Shown one piece after another: positions 1 through 7,145 of a stretch of 45,154 nt of DNA. Origin of the DNA: Halobacteriales archaeon QS_4_69_34. GTDB taxonomy: Archaea > Halobacteriota > Halobacteria > Halobacteriales > Halococcaceae. The stretch's first letter is position 1. Every line of letters starts with the position of its first letter. The notes below the pieces were generated by a model that made no database searches, was not told the origin of the DNA, and saw nothing but the letters and a program-made list of their open reading frames with translations. A program made the position numbers and the translations under genes. The stretch covers positions 1 through 45,154 of the forward strand of contig PXRN01000021.1 in assembly GCA_003021045.1 (NCBI GenBank), read 5' to 3'.

Positions 1-379
1 CGAGGTCTACGCCGCGAACACGCGCGCCTTCGCGTACGGCGTCGGCGAGACCGACGGCGAGGGCAACTGGAAGGCGGGCGAGACGAAACGTCCCATCCAA
101 ATCGACAGGAACGAACTCCAGCGGGTGTACCTCGCCAACGCGACGGAGTTCGACCTCATCAACTCGTTCCACACCCACTCGCAGTTCTTCGATTACTACG
201 ACCACGGAACGACGCTGACGCCGACGCGCCGGACGGTCGATACGATCATGCAGTGTCAGGCTCAGCGCGGCATCGTCGAGATCGACTACTCCGATCACGA
301 GCCGGGGCTGTACATGTTCCACGCCCACCAGTCGGAGTTCGCCGAGCTCGGCTGGATGAGCTTCTTCGAGGTGGTCTGA
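1..379 (+). CDS. Multicopper oxidase family protein, C-terminal part (5' end outside window)
   Basis: The frame is open from the left edge (first full codon at base 2) to the TGA at 377-379, giving about 125 residues of a C-terminal cupredoxin domain. Two paired-histidine motifs are visible, FHTH near 167-178 and FHAH near 317-328, which match the places where multicopper oxidases bind the trinuclear copper centre. The last motif normally reads HCHxxxHxxxGM; here it reads HAHQSEFAELGW, so the type-1 copper cysteine, a histidine and the axial methionine are absent. This suggests that any type-1 site lies in an earlier domain outside the window, or has been lost. The stop codon directly abuts the next gene, a ZIP-type permease, so the two are probably co-transcribed. 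Substrate is unknown; metal oxidation coupled to import is an inference. Confidence 0.82.
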   Translation, partial: EVYAANTRAFAYGVGETDGEGNWKAGETKRPIQIDRNELQRVYLANATEFDLINSFHTHSQFFDYYDHGTTLTPTRRTVDTIMQCQAQRGIVEIDYSDHEPGLYMFHAHQSEFAELGWMSFFEVV

Positions 380-1630
380 ATGACGGACGAAACACCCGAC
401 GAGAGGACCGATGGCGGGGTGACGGCTGATCGAAACAGAAGCCGATCACTCGGGCTTCCGCGATGGGTGAGCGCCGTGCTCCCGATCGTGTTGTTGGGGC
501 TCGTCTTGGGAGTGTTCGTGCTCACGTCGCCGCTCGCCGGGATCCAGAGCGGCGAACCCTTGCCCGACGTAGCGATCACGCACGCGACGCTCCCCAACGA
601 CGAGACGGTCGTGCTCAACGTGGTGAACAACGGCCCCGAGCCGGTCACGATCTCGCAGGTCCTGGTCGACGAAGCCTACTGGAACTTCCAGGTTCAGGGG
701 GCCGGTGGCGACGACACGTTAGCGCCGATGGAGAGCGCGCAGATCTCGGTTCCCTACCACTGGAACCCGGGCTGGGACCTCAATACGGCGCTCGTGCTCT
801 CGGATGGAACGACGTTCGAGCACACGATCGTCGCCCCGAGCCAATCACCGGGGTTCAGCCTCGACGTCCTCTGGACGCTCGCGCTGATCGGCCTGTTCGT
901 CGGGGTGATCCCGGTCGCGCTCGGGATGCTCTGGTTCCCCTATCTGCGGTCGATGAGTGATCGCTGGCTGCACGCCGTGCTCGTCTTCGCCGCCGGCGTG
1001 CTCGCCTTCCTCGCGATCGATGCGGGCTTCGAAGCGATCGAGCTCACCGAACAGGTGCCGAGCGCCTTCGAGGGCGCGGCGCTCGTCGCGCTCGGCGTCC
1101 TCGGCGCGCTCCTGTCGGTGCAGTCGATCAGCTCGTGGCGGGAGGGCCGTGTGGCTGCCGGCAGCTCGCGAGCCAACAGCGGTCTGTGGGTCGCCTACCT
1201 GGTGGCGTTCGGGATCGGCCTGCACAATCTCGCGGAAGGGTTGGCGATCGGCAGTTCGTTCGCGCTGGGTCGCGTCTCGCTCGGGGCGTTTCTCGTCGTC
1301 GGGTTCATGCTCCACAACGTGACCGAAGGGCCGGCCGTGGTCGCGCCGGTCGCCCGCGACGAACGTCCGTCGTGGTATCACTTCGCCGCGCTCGGCCTGC
1401 TCGCCGGCGGACCGGTCATCCTGGGCGGCTGGATCGGGAGTCTGGCCTACTCGCCGACGGTCGGCGCGTTCTTCCTCGCGCTCGGCGTGGGCGCGATCCT
1501 CCAGGTCGACTGGGAGATCGTCAAGATGGTTCGCCAGGCGGGAGGGCGTGCGACGAGCGCGCTGAACCTCCTCGCGTTCCTCGCCGGGCTCGCCGTCATG
1601 TACGCGACCGACCTGTTCGTCGCTATCTGA
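380..1630 (+). CDS. ZIP family metal permease with N-terminal extracytoplasmic domain
   Basis: This 416-residue membrane protein starts on the base after the oxidase stop codon. Residues about 30-50 form one hydrophobic segment. A polar beta-rich stretch follows to about residue 150, likely outside the membrane, and then a ZIP-like core of about seven or eight helices. The core carries ZIP metal-site motifs: HNLAEGLAIG (from about residue 282) and HNVTEGPAVV (from about residue 313), with histidine and glutamate on successive helices. ZIP proteins move divalent metals such as zinc, iron or manganese into the cytoplasm. The N-terminal domain is not part of a standard ZIP protein and may receive metal from, or dock to, the neighbouring oxidase. 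Zero spacing to the oxidase implies translational coupling. The family call is solid; metal specificity is not. Confidence 0.88.
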   Translation: MTDETPDERTDGGVTADRNRSRSLGLPRWVSAVLPIVLLGLVLGVFVLTSPLAGIQSGEPLPDVAITHATLPNDETVVLNVVNNGPEPVTISQVLVDEAYWNFQVQGAGGDDTLAPMESAQISVPYHWNPGWDLNTALVLSDGTTFEHTIVAPSQSPGFSLDVLWTLALIGLFVGVIPVALGMLWFPYLRSMSDRWLHAVLVFAAGVLAFLAIDAGFEAIELTEQVPSAFEGAALVALGVLGALLSVQSISSWREGRVAAGSSRANSGLWVAYLVAFGIGLHNLAEGLAIGSSFALGRVSLGAFLVVGFMLHNVTEGPAVVAPVARDERPSWYHFAALGLLAGGPVILGGWIGSLAYSPTVGAFFLALGVGAILQVDWEIVKMVRQAGGRATSALNLLAFLAGLAVMYATDLFVAI

Positions 1631-1822
1631 CCGCCGATCGATCGTCGACTCGTGTGTCCATCGTCGTTTTCCGGCCCCTCGGTCCCTCGTGGGGACCGCC
1701 GTGGCCGGGGCTGGCACCCGCCAGTAGGTCGGTGGTGAGCCGTACGGGAAGGGCCCGACAGCGGAGCGCCGCTTCGGCCGGAAGTGTGCCCTCGACGCCG
1801 TTCGCCCGGCCGCGACGCGTAG

Positions 1823-1829
1823 CTTTTTG
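1823..1829 (+). promoter_or_regulatory. TATA-like element for nicotinate phosphoribosyltransferase
   Basis: The T-rich CTTTTTG lies about 25-31 bases before the ATG at 1854 in otherwise GC-rich DNA. This spacing fits a leaderless haloarchaeal transcript and supports the 1854 start over an upstream in-frame GTG or ATG near 1827. Confidence 0.55.
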
Positions 1830-1853
1830 CCCGCCCGCCCGCTCACCGGCCCC

Positions 1854-3017
1854 ATGTCCGAGTTCGGCGTCGTCCCCGTCGAGGCCATCCGGGAGGGCAG
1901 GGCCACGGACGCCTACTTCGAGCGCACCGTCGAGACCCTCGAACACGCCGGGAGGAACCCCCACGTCGTCGCGGAGGTGACCGCCGACCAGTTTCCCACC
2001 GGGGAGTTCGAGTGCGTCGCGGGGATCGAAGACGCCGCGGCGCTGCTGGCCGGTCGGGCCGTCGACGCCGACGCGCTCCGGGAGGGGCAGCTGTTCGACG
2101 GCGGCCCCGTGATGCGGATCGAGGGACCCTATCTCGCGTTCGCCCGGTTCGAGACCGCCCTGCTGGGATTTCTCTCCCAGGCCTCCGGGATGGCGACGAA
2201 CGCTCTCGACGCCCGGCGGGCCGCCCCGGAAGCGTCGCTGCTGTCCTTCGGCGCGCGTCACGTCCACCCTTCGATCGCCGCGGTCGTCGAGCGCGCGGCG
2301 CTGCTCGGCGGGTTCGACGGCTTCTCGCACGTCGCGGCGGGCGAGCTCCTCGGGCGGGAGGCCAGCGGGACGATGCCCCACGCGCTCGTGATCTCCTTCG
2401 GGCGCGGAAATCAGGAGGTCGCCTGGACGGCCTTCGACGAGGCCGTCGCGCCCGACGTACCCCGGATCGCGCTCTGTGACACCTACTCCGACGAGGTCGA
2501 GGAGGTCCTGCGCGCGGCCGAGACGCTCGGCGAGGCGCTCGACAGCGTTCGCATCGACACCACCAGCTCGCGGCGGGGCGACATCCGCCACATCCTCCGG
2601 GAGGTGCGCTGGGAGCTCCGCGCGCGCGGCCGTGCGGACGTGGGACTGTTCGTCAGCGGCGGGCTCGGGCCCGTGGACCTGCGCGAGCTCCGGGACGTGG
2701 CCGACGGGTTCGGCGTCGGCGGCCACGTCTCGAACGCCGACCCCGTGGACTTCGCCTTGGACGTCGTCGAGGTCGACGGCGAGCCCGCCGCCAAGCGCGG
2801 GAAGCTCTCCGGGGCCAAGCAGGCCTACCGGACGCCGGCGGGGGGCCACGCCGTCGCGCTGGCCGACGCCGACGGCCCCGCGGGCGAACCCCTCCTCGAA
2901 CCGCTGCTCCGCGACGGCGAGGTCGTCCGGGAGTTCGACCTCGACGCGGCGACCGATCGGGCGTGCGCGGACGCCGAGCGGGTCGGGTTCGGCGGGCCGG
3001 GGAGCGGGGCGAGGTGA
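1854..3017 (+). CDS. Nicotinate phosphoribosyltransferase
   Basis: The 387-residue product resembles archaeal nicotinate phosphoribosyltransferase, which converts nicotinate and PRPP to nicotinate mononucleotide in NAD salvage. Visible features are an N-terminal segment ending FPTGEFECVAG, the stretch PYLAFARFETALLGFLSQ, the SFGARHVHP motif typical of the family, and a C-terminal TIM-barrel-like part with FVSGGLG and RGKLSGAKQAYRT. The length is normal for the archaeal form. The start at 1854 is chosen because a TATA-like element sits about 27 bases upstream. The TGA stop overlaps the GTG start of the next gene (GTGA at 3014-3017), so the two are probably translationally coupled. Confidence 0.88.
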   Translation: MSEFGVVPVEAIREGRATDAYFERTVETLEHAGRNPHVVAEVTADQFPTGEFECVAGIEDAAALLAGRAVDADALREGQLFDGGPVMRIEGPYLAFARFETALLGFLSQASGMATNALDARRAAPEASLLSFGARHVHPSIAAVVERAALLGGFDGFSHVAAGELLGREASGTMPHALVISFGRGNQEVAWTAFDEAVAPDVPRIALCDTYSDEVEEVLRAAETLGEALDSVRIDTTSSRRGDIRHILREVRWELRARGRADVGLFVSGGLGPVDLRELRDVADGFGVGGHVSNADPVDFALDVVEVDGEPAAKRGKLSGAKQAYRTPAGGHAVALADADGPAGEPLLEPLLRDGEVVREFDLDAATDRACADAERVGFGGPGSGAR

Positions 3018-3927
3018 TCGCGTTCGAGCCCGCCCGTCTCGCCGGCGCGATCGAGGACTACCTGCTCGGCTGGGTGCTGCTGTCCGTGACCGTCGGCTTC
3101 CTCGTGCCCGACATCGCCGTTCTCGCGCCGCTCTCGACGCCGATCCTCGCGGTGATGGTCGGCAGCGTCTCGCTGACCCTCTCGCCGGGGACCTTCCGGC
3201 AGGTTCGCCCGCGGGCGCTCGTGACGATCCTCGCCGTCCAGACCGGGATGGCCCTCGCCGCGTTCGGGATCGCCCGGGCGCTCTCGCTGTCGCCCGCACT
3301 CACGCTCGGTTCGTCGTCCTCGGGGCGGTCACGCCCGAACTCGTCGCACCCACGATGACCGACCTCGCCGGCGGCGACACCGCGCTCGCGGCGGTCGTGC
3401 TGGTCGCCGTCGGGCTCGGGAGCGTCGCCGTCGTCCCCACGGTCGTCGGCCTGCTGGTCGGCGGGATCGAGATCGACGCCGGCCGGATAATCGAAGGGCT
3501 CGCACTGGCGGTGGTCGGGCCGATGGTCCTCGCCGTCCTCACCCGGGCGCGCTTTCCCGACCGGGTGGGCCGCTACGACGACTACTACCCCTCGGTGTCG
3601 GCGCTGATGGTCGTCCTCGTCATCGGCATCGTCACCGCGGCGAACGCGTCGCTGCTGCGTTCGAGTGGGTCCCTCCTGCTCGTCGTCGCCGTCGGTGCCG
3701 CCGCGCTCAACGCCGTCGGGTACGCCGCGGGCTGGCTCGCCGGAAGCGCCTTCTCCCGGGCGGAGCGGATCGCGGCGCTCTTTTCGGTGGGGACCCGCGA
3801 CTTCGCGGTCGCGGCCGGCCTCGTCGTCGCCGCCGGGTTCCCCGCCGCGGCGTCGCTGCCGGCCGTGACCTTCGGCGTCGTCGAGATGGCGTCGAGTGCG
3901 GCGCTCGCGCGACTCCTTTCGCGGTAG
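3014..3927 (+). pseudogene. BASS (bile acid:sodium symporter) family permease interrupted by a frameshift
   Basis: A GTG start at 3014 overlaps the preceding stop. Frame 2 encodes a multi-helix N-terminal part (EDYLLGWVLLSVTVGFLVPD onward) that runs well until about 3310, then degenerates and stops at 3358. Frame 1 takes over at 3310 with FVVLGAVTPELVAPTMTDLA and continues as membrane protein to the TAG at 3925-3927. Joined, the product is about 304 residues, the usual size for a BASS-family permease, and the P-E-L-V-A-P-T motif fits the family's core. The break lies in CTCGGTTCGTC; restoring one T (GGT TTC) gives a continuous L-T-L-G-F-V-V. It may be a real mutation or a base-calling error. 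The substrate cannot be told; linkage to nicotinate salvage hints at a small organic acid, which is speculative. Confidence 0.78.
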
Positions 3928-3975
3928 CGACGGTCCGGGGGTGGTGGAGAGCCGGAGCGAGTCGACTCCCGAACG

Positions 3976-3983
3976 ACTTTTGA
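3976..3983 (+). promoter_or_regulatory. TATA-like element for RNase P RNA
   Basis: ACTTTTGA lies about 25 bases before the predicted 5' end of the RNase P RNA, the normal distance from an archaeal TATA box to the transcription start. Confidence 0.5.
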
Positions 3984-4004
3984 TCGCTGGCAGCGTAGCC
4001 CGAT

Positions 4005-4418
4005 GGGCGGCAGGGAGCGACCGGCCACCGCACGCGGCGATCGCCGCGCAGCGAGGAAAGTCCCCCCACCCGCCGGGCAGGCGACCGGGCGCAAGCCCGG
4101 AGCGGGAGACCGCTGGCGCTGGAACAGCAACGACACGTCCCGTCCCGAGCGATGAGGCGCGCGACCCGACCCGCGAGGGAAGGAAGCTAACCCGCCGAGC
4201 GCGAGGCACTACGTGCCTCGGAACGGGCGAGCGGGCGCTGCCCGCGAGTCGACGGACGGGGATCGATGGAACGGCGAATCCTCGCCGGTGCAAGTCCGCG
4301 CCACGGCGGCGCGAGCCGCCACGGTAGCCCGGCGTGCGGCGCGGACGCTCAGCCGAATGCCGGTATCGGGGCCGCCGCGGCCCCGACGACAGAAGGGGGC
4401 TTACGACTCTCAGCCGAA
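4005..4418 (+). ncRNA. rnpB: RNase P RNA (archaeal type A)
   Basis: The catalytic RNA of RNase P, which trims the 5' leader from tRNA precursors. The conserved core is directly visible: GAGGAAAGTCC (CR-I) at 4053-4063, ACAGCAACGACAC from about 4124 (CR-II/III region), GTGCAAGTCC near 4288-4297 (CR-IV region), and ACAGAAGGGGGCTTA at about 4389-4403 (CR-V), the hallmark 3' motif. The ends are set by a terminal P1 helix: CGGCAGGGAG at 4008-4017 pairs with CTCTCAGCCG at 4407-4416, apart from one A-A mismatch and one G-U. The size of roughly 410 nt fits haloarchaeal RNase P RNA. Reading frames across this stretch are spurious. Exact ends are uncertain by a few bases. Confidence 0.93.
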
Positions 4419-4420
4419 CC

Positions 4421-4469
4421 TTTTGCGAGGGATCGAGCGAGCCGAAGGCGAGCGAGATTCCTCGCAAAA
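4421..4469 (+). terminator. Strong hairpin downstream of RNase P RNA
   Basis: TTTTGCGAGG (4421-4430) and CCTCGCAAAA (4460-4469) form a perfect 10-bp inverted repeat around a purine-rich loop containing repeated GAGCGAGC words. It begins within a few bases of the RNase P RNA 3' end, so it may end transcription or protect the 3' end. It could also belong to a dispersed haloarchaeal hairpin family, since GAGCGAGC-type loops are common in such genomes. From here to 4607 I see no gene. Confidence 0.5.
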
Positions 4470-4607
4470 ACGTTCATGAAAGAGCCGCACCGCCACCGCA
4501 CGGTGTCCGCACGGGGGCTGCCTGGTTCCGGGGTACGCGGTCGTCCGGGTTCTCATGGAGAGCACTCGCGGGACGGCTATCGGCGGCCCTCGGGTCGCCG
4601 CACGGGC

Positions 4608-5399
4608 CTACAGCGGCTCCTTCCGGCCGGCGATCACCGTCACCTCAGCGTCTTGGACGAACCGCTCAGCGCGCTCGTCCAGACGGGTGCGGAGGTCGTC
4701 CTCGAACGTGCTCTTGGCCTCGCCGAACGTCGCGGGCGAGCAGTACGACAGCGAGAGGACGTAGCCGACGACGCTCTCGACGTCCCACTCGCGTTCGGAC
4801 TCGAAGACTGCGACCTCGACGTCGGTGAATCCGAACCCTTCGATCAGTTCGTCCCATGGGTCGTCGTATTCGACCGGTCCGGTCCTGGCAGGCAGATTCC
4901 CGACGTGCTCGTTGGCGAGCGCGTACACGTCGTCCTGCCACGCCTTCGTTCCCCGGGTGAACCACTCCGCGTCATTGCAGATCGCGACGCCGCCCTCGGG
5001 CTCGGTCAGCCGGTGGATACGCTCGAGCGTCCGCTCCTGATCCATCCAGTGGAACGACCGCCCCATCGTCACCAGCCGGAACGTCCCCAGGTCGCCGTCG
5101 AGGTCCGCGTCCGATCCGACGATCCACTCGACGTTCTCCCTCCTCGCCGCGTCGGCCCGCCGACGCGCCCGCCGGAGCATCTCTTCGTTCGGGTCCATTC
5201 CCACCACCTCGCCGACGTGCGCCGCGAGCGGGACGGCGATCTGGCCCGTTCCACAGCCGAGGTCGAGAACGCGGGACGACCCGTCCAGATCGAACCTATC
5301 GTCGAGGTATCGGATGGCTGCCGCGCCGTACCCGGGCCGGTAGCTGGCGTAGTACGCCTCCGTGCTAGCAAAGGGGTTCGAACCGTCGTCGGAGGACAT
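4608..5399 (-). CDS. Class I SAM-dependent methyltransferase
   Basis: The 263-residue product has the class I fold: motif I VLDLGCGTGQIAVPLA (about residues 44-59), an acidic strand end VVGMDPNEEML (motif II), and later strands around RLVTMGRSFHWMD and GGVAICND. The family transfers methyl groups from S-adenosylmethionine to small molecules, and the GRSFHWMD segment is common in the UbiE/YcgJ-like group. The N-terminus SNPFASTEAYYASYRPGYG also matches haloarchaeal members. It stands alone and runs towards the RNase P locus. Substrate is unknown. Confidence 0.85.
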   Translation of the reverse strand: MSSDDGSNPFASTEAYYASYRPGYGAAAIRYLDDRFDLDGSSRVLDLGCGTGQIAVPLAAHVGEVVGMDPNEEMLRRARRRADAARRENVEWIVGSDADLDGDLGTFRLVTMGRSFHWMDQERTLERIHRLTEPEGGVAICNDAEWFTRGTKAWQDDVYALANEHVGNLPARTGPVEYDDPWDELIEGFGFTDVEVAVFESEREWDVESVVGYVLSLSYCSPATFGEAKSTFEDDLRTRLDERAERFVQDAEVTVIAGRKEPL

Positions 5400-5522
5400 G
5401 GAGACTTCCGTCCGCCGGGCGGGGCCGGGGCGACTTACGTCTTCAGGTAGAGGGTCGCACGGAGCAGGCGCGGCGGCCGCCCACCCGTAAGCGTAATGCT
5501 CGCACCGTCCGTCGCCTCGTCG

Positions 5523-6599
5523 ATGGCCGGTCGCGTCCTGCTGCTCGTCGCGCTCGTCGTTCTCGGCGGCTGTGTCGCGTTCTCGGGGTCACCCACGAGC
5601 GGACCGGACGTCTCCTCGTCCACGGCGACCGGCCCCGACGACCCGCGGGAACCGTCGACGCTCGTCGTCGGCATCGACGCCCCCGGCTCGCGCGCGTTCG
5701 AGCCGCCCGTCCGGCGAGCACTCGCCTACTGGGAGCGAAACGCCGAGCGCTACGCGGACGCCCCGATGACGTTCAGGCTCGTGCCGGACGCGGCCGACCC
5801 CGACGTCACCGTCGCGTTCGTACCGACTATCGACGACTGCGGCGCACACGAGCACACCGCCGGCTGCGCGCCGCTGCTCACCGACTCGGCTACGGCGGAC
5901 GACGCCGAGGTTCGGGTGCTCGACGACCTCTCGAACGCCTCGACGTCGCTGGTCGTCGAACACGAACTCGGCCACGTCCTCGGGCTCGACCACGGCGACG
6001 CCCCGCAAGCGGTGATGGCTCCCCGGACGACGCTCACGACCCGGCCCGAACCCGATGCCAGCGAGCGCGCGCTGCCGTGGGCTTCCTCCACGCTCTCGGT
6101 GTTCGTCGAGCGGAGAACCGGACCGAACGCCTCGGGGACCGAGAGCACGGTCGGCGGACGAACGGCTCCCGGCGACCGAACAGCCGGCGACCGGACGGCC
6201 GCGGGGGAGCGCGGCGTCCGCGGCGAGCAGATCGAGCACGCACTCGGTTACTACGCCCGCGGCGCGGGCGGCACGGTACCCGAGAACGTCTCCTTCGAGC
6301 GCGCCGCGTCCCCGGAGAACGCCGACGTGGTGGTCCGCTTCGCCGACCACTCGCCCTGTGGCTCCGACCGCGGCTCGTGCGGTTCGGTGCTGGGGACCGA
6401 TCCCGACGGCGACGGCGCGCTCGAAACCCACACGAAGCTCACGATCACGCTGACCGATCTCGACGGCGAGGCGGTCGGCTGGCACGTCGCCCGCTGGCTC
6501 GGCTACGGGTTCGGCCTCGACGGACGGGAGTACCCACCGGTGCTGCGCGAGTCGGCGAGCTACGGGGAGCGCCGAAGCGCGTGGTGGTCGACCGCGTGA
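5523..6599 (+). CDS. Lipoprotein zinc metalloprotease (metzincin-like) with a decayed second domain
   Basis: The 358-residue product starts with a lipoprotein signal peptide ending in LGGC (Cys17), so it should be anchored outside the cell membrane. Domain 1 (about 65-170) has ALAYWERNAERY, a Cys106-Cys115 pair and the zinc motif HELGHVLGLDH at 147-157, followed by a Met-turn-like VMAP at 164-167. These are hallmarks of metzincin-type peptidases. After a low-complexity linker (about 200-235), residues 238-345 repeat the plan: ALGYYARGAGGT, a cysteine pair Cys279-Cys286, and HVARWLGYGFG at 321-331 where the zinc helix should be. The second copy keeps only the first histidine and appears inactive. 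An upstream in-frame ATG at 5496 is possible; 5523 gives a better signal peptide. Substrate is unknown. Confidence 0.8.
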   Translation: MAGRVLLLVALVVLGGCVAFSGSPTSGPDVSSSTATGPDDPREPSTLVVGIDAPGSRAFEPPVRRALAYWERNAERYADAPMTFRLVPDAADPDVTVAFVPTIDDCGAHEHTAGCAPLLTDSATADDAEVRVLDDLSNASTSLVVEHELGHVLGLDHGDAPQAVMAPRTTLTTRPEPDASERALPWASSTLSVFVERRTGPNASGTESTVGGRTAPGDRTAGDRTAAGERGVRGEQIEHALGYYARGAGGTVPENVSFERAASPENADVVVRFADHSPCGSDRGSCGSVLGTDPDGDGALETHTKLTITLTDLDGEAVGWHVARWLGYGFGLDGREYPPVLRESASYGERRSAWWSTA

Positions 6600-6600
6600 G

Positions 6601-7029
6601 TCAGCGTCCGTCCGTACCGAGCAGCGTCGAGACGCGCGCGTTCTCCTTTAGCCGAAGGCCCGCGTCGGGCACCGCGAGCGGCACGGGCGGCAGCGACACA
6701 ATCCGTAGCGTCGGGTGGCTCGCGCCTGCTTCGAGCAGCGCCTCGCGGGGCTGGAGCAGGACGGTCCCGTCGGCATCGAGCGTCTCGTTATACGCGAGGA
6801 GGTACCGCCCGCCGTCGAGGATCCACCAGCCGTAGTCGTCACCGGCGTCGCGTTTCTCGGTTTCGACGGGCCGGGTTCCGGCGGGTTCGAGCTCGCCGCC
6901 GCCGAAGTCGATCCGGCCCGGCGATTCCACCCGTCGTATCCCCGCCACCGTCAGGTCGATCCCCCGGCCCTCGGTCTGGGTGTCCTCGTGGACGATCCCG
7001 TCGACGCACGCGAGGAGGTCGTCGGTCAT
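6601..7029 (-). CDS. dUTPase/dCTP-deaminase fold family protein
   Basis: The 142-residue product resembles the trimeric dUTPase/dCTP deaminase superfamily. GRGIDLTVAGI (about 22-32) matches the N-terminal strand, WWILDGGRYLLAYNETL the core strand, VLLQPREALLEAGAS the position of the family's PRSSL motif, and ENARVSTL the end. The key residues are altered: PRSS reads PREA, and the usual H/W-D-x-G-Y region reads HPTLRIVSLPPVP. A standard active site is therefore not obvious. Haloarchaea carry such short proteins besides a full dcd gene. The ATG at 7029 is the first plausible start, because upstream codons encode only arginine-rich filler. Confidence 0.6.
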   Translation of the reverse strand: MTDDLLACVDGIVHEDTQTEGRGIDLTVAGIRRVESPGRIDFGGGELEPAGTRPVETEKRDAGDDYGWWILDGGRYLLAYNETLDADGTVLLQPREALLEAGASHPTLRIVSLPPVPLAVPDAGLRLKENARVSTLLGTDGR

Positions 7030-7078
7030 GCGCGGACGTTCGCGCGCCCGACGCAAAAACGCGCGGGCCGCATGACAG

Positions 7079-7111
7079 CCCCTCCTCCCCTCCCCTCCCC
7101 TCCCCTCCCCT
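7079..7111 (-). repeat. (CCCCT)n tract, G-quadruplex-like on the minus strand
   Basis: Five consecutive CCCCT units fill 7087-7111, with one more CCCC run at 7079-7082. The minus strand thus carries at least five GGGG runs separated by single A residues, which fits the classical G-quadruplex pattern. It lies 50-80 bases upstream of the dUTPase-fold gene and just beyond the end of the aminopeptidase gene. Confidence 0.85.
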
Positions 7112-7145
7112 GACCGATCCGCGGCGGCGCGTCGGCGTGAGGGAG

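Noticed and set aside
845..1906. 353-codon minus-strand frame across the ZIP permease gene
   Set aside because: Arginine/glutamate-rich shadow of the ZIP gene with no recognisable domain.
3896..4467. Open frames across the RNase P RNA
   Set aside because: The stretch shows the conserved RNase P core motifs and terminal pairing; the translated products are arginine/alanine-rich noise.
5374..5383. GGTTCGAACC, resembling a tRNA T-loop
   Set aside because: It lies in the first codons of the methyltransferase and no cloverleaf can be built around it. No tRNA gene was found in the window.
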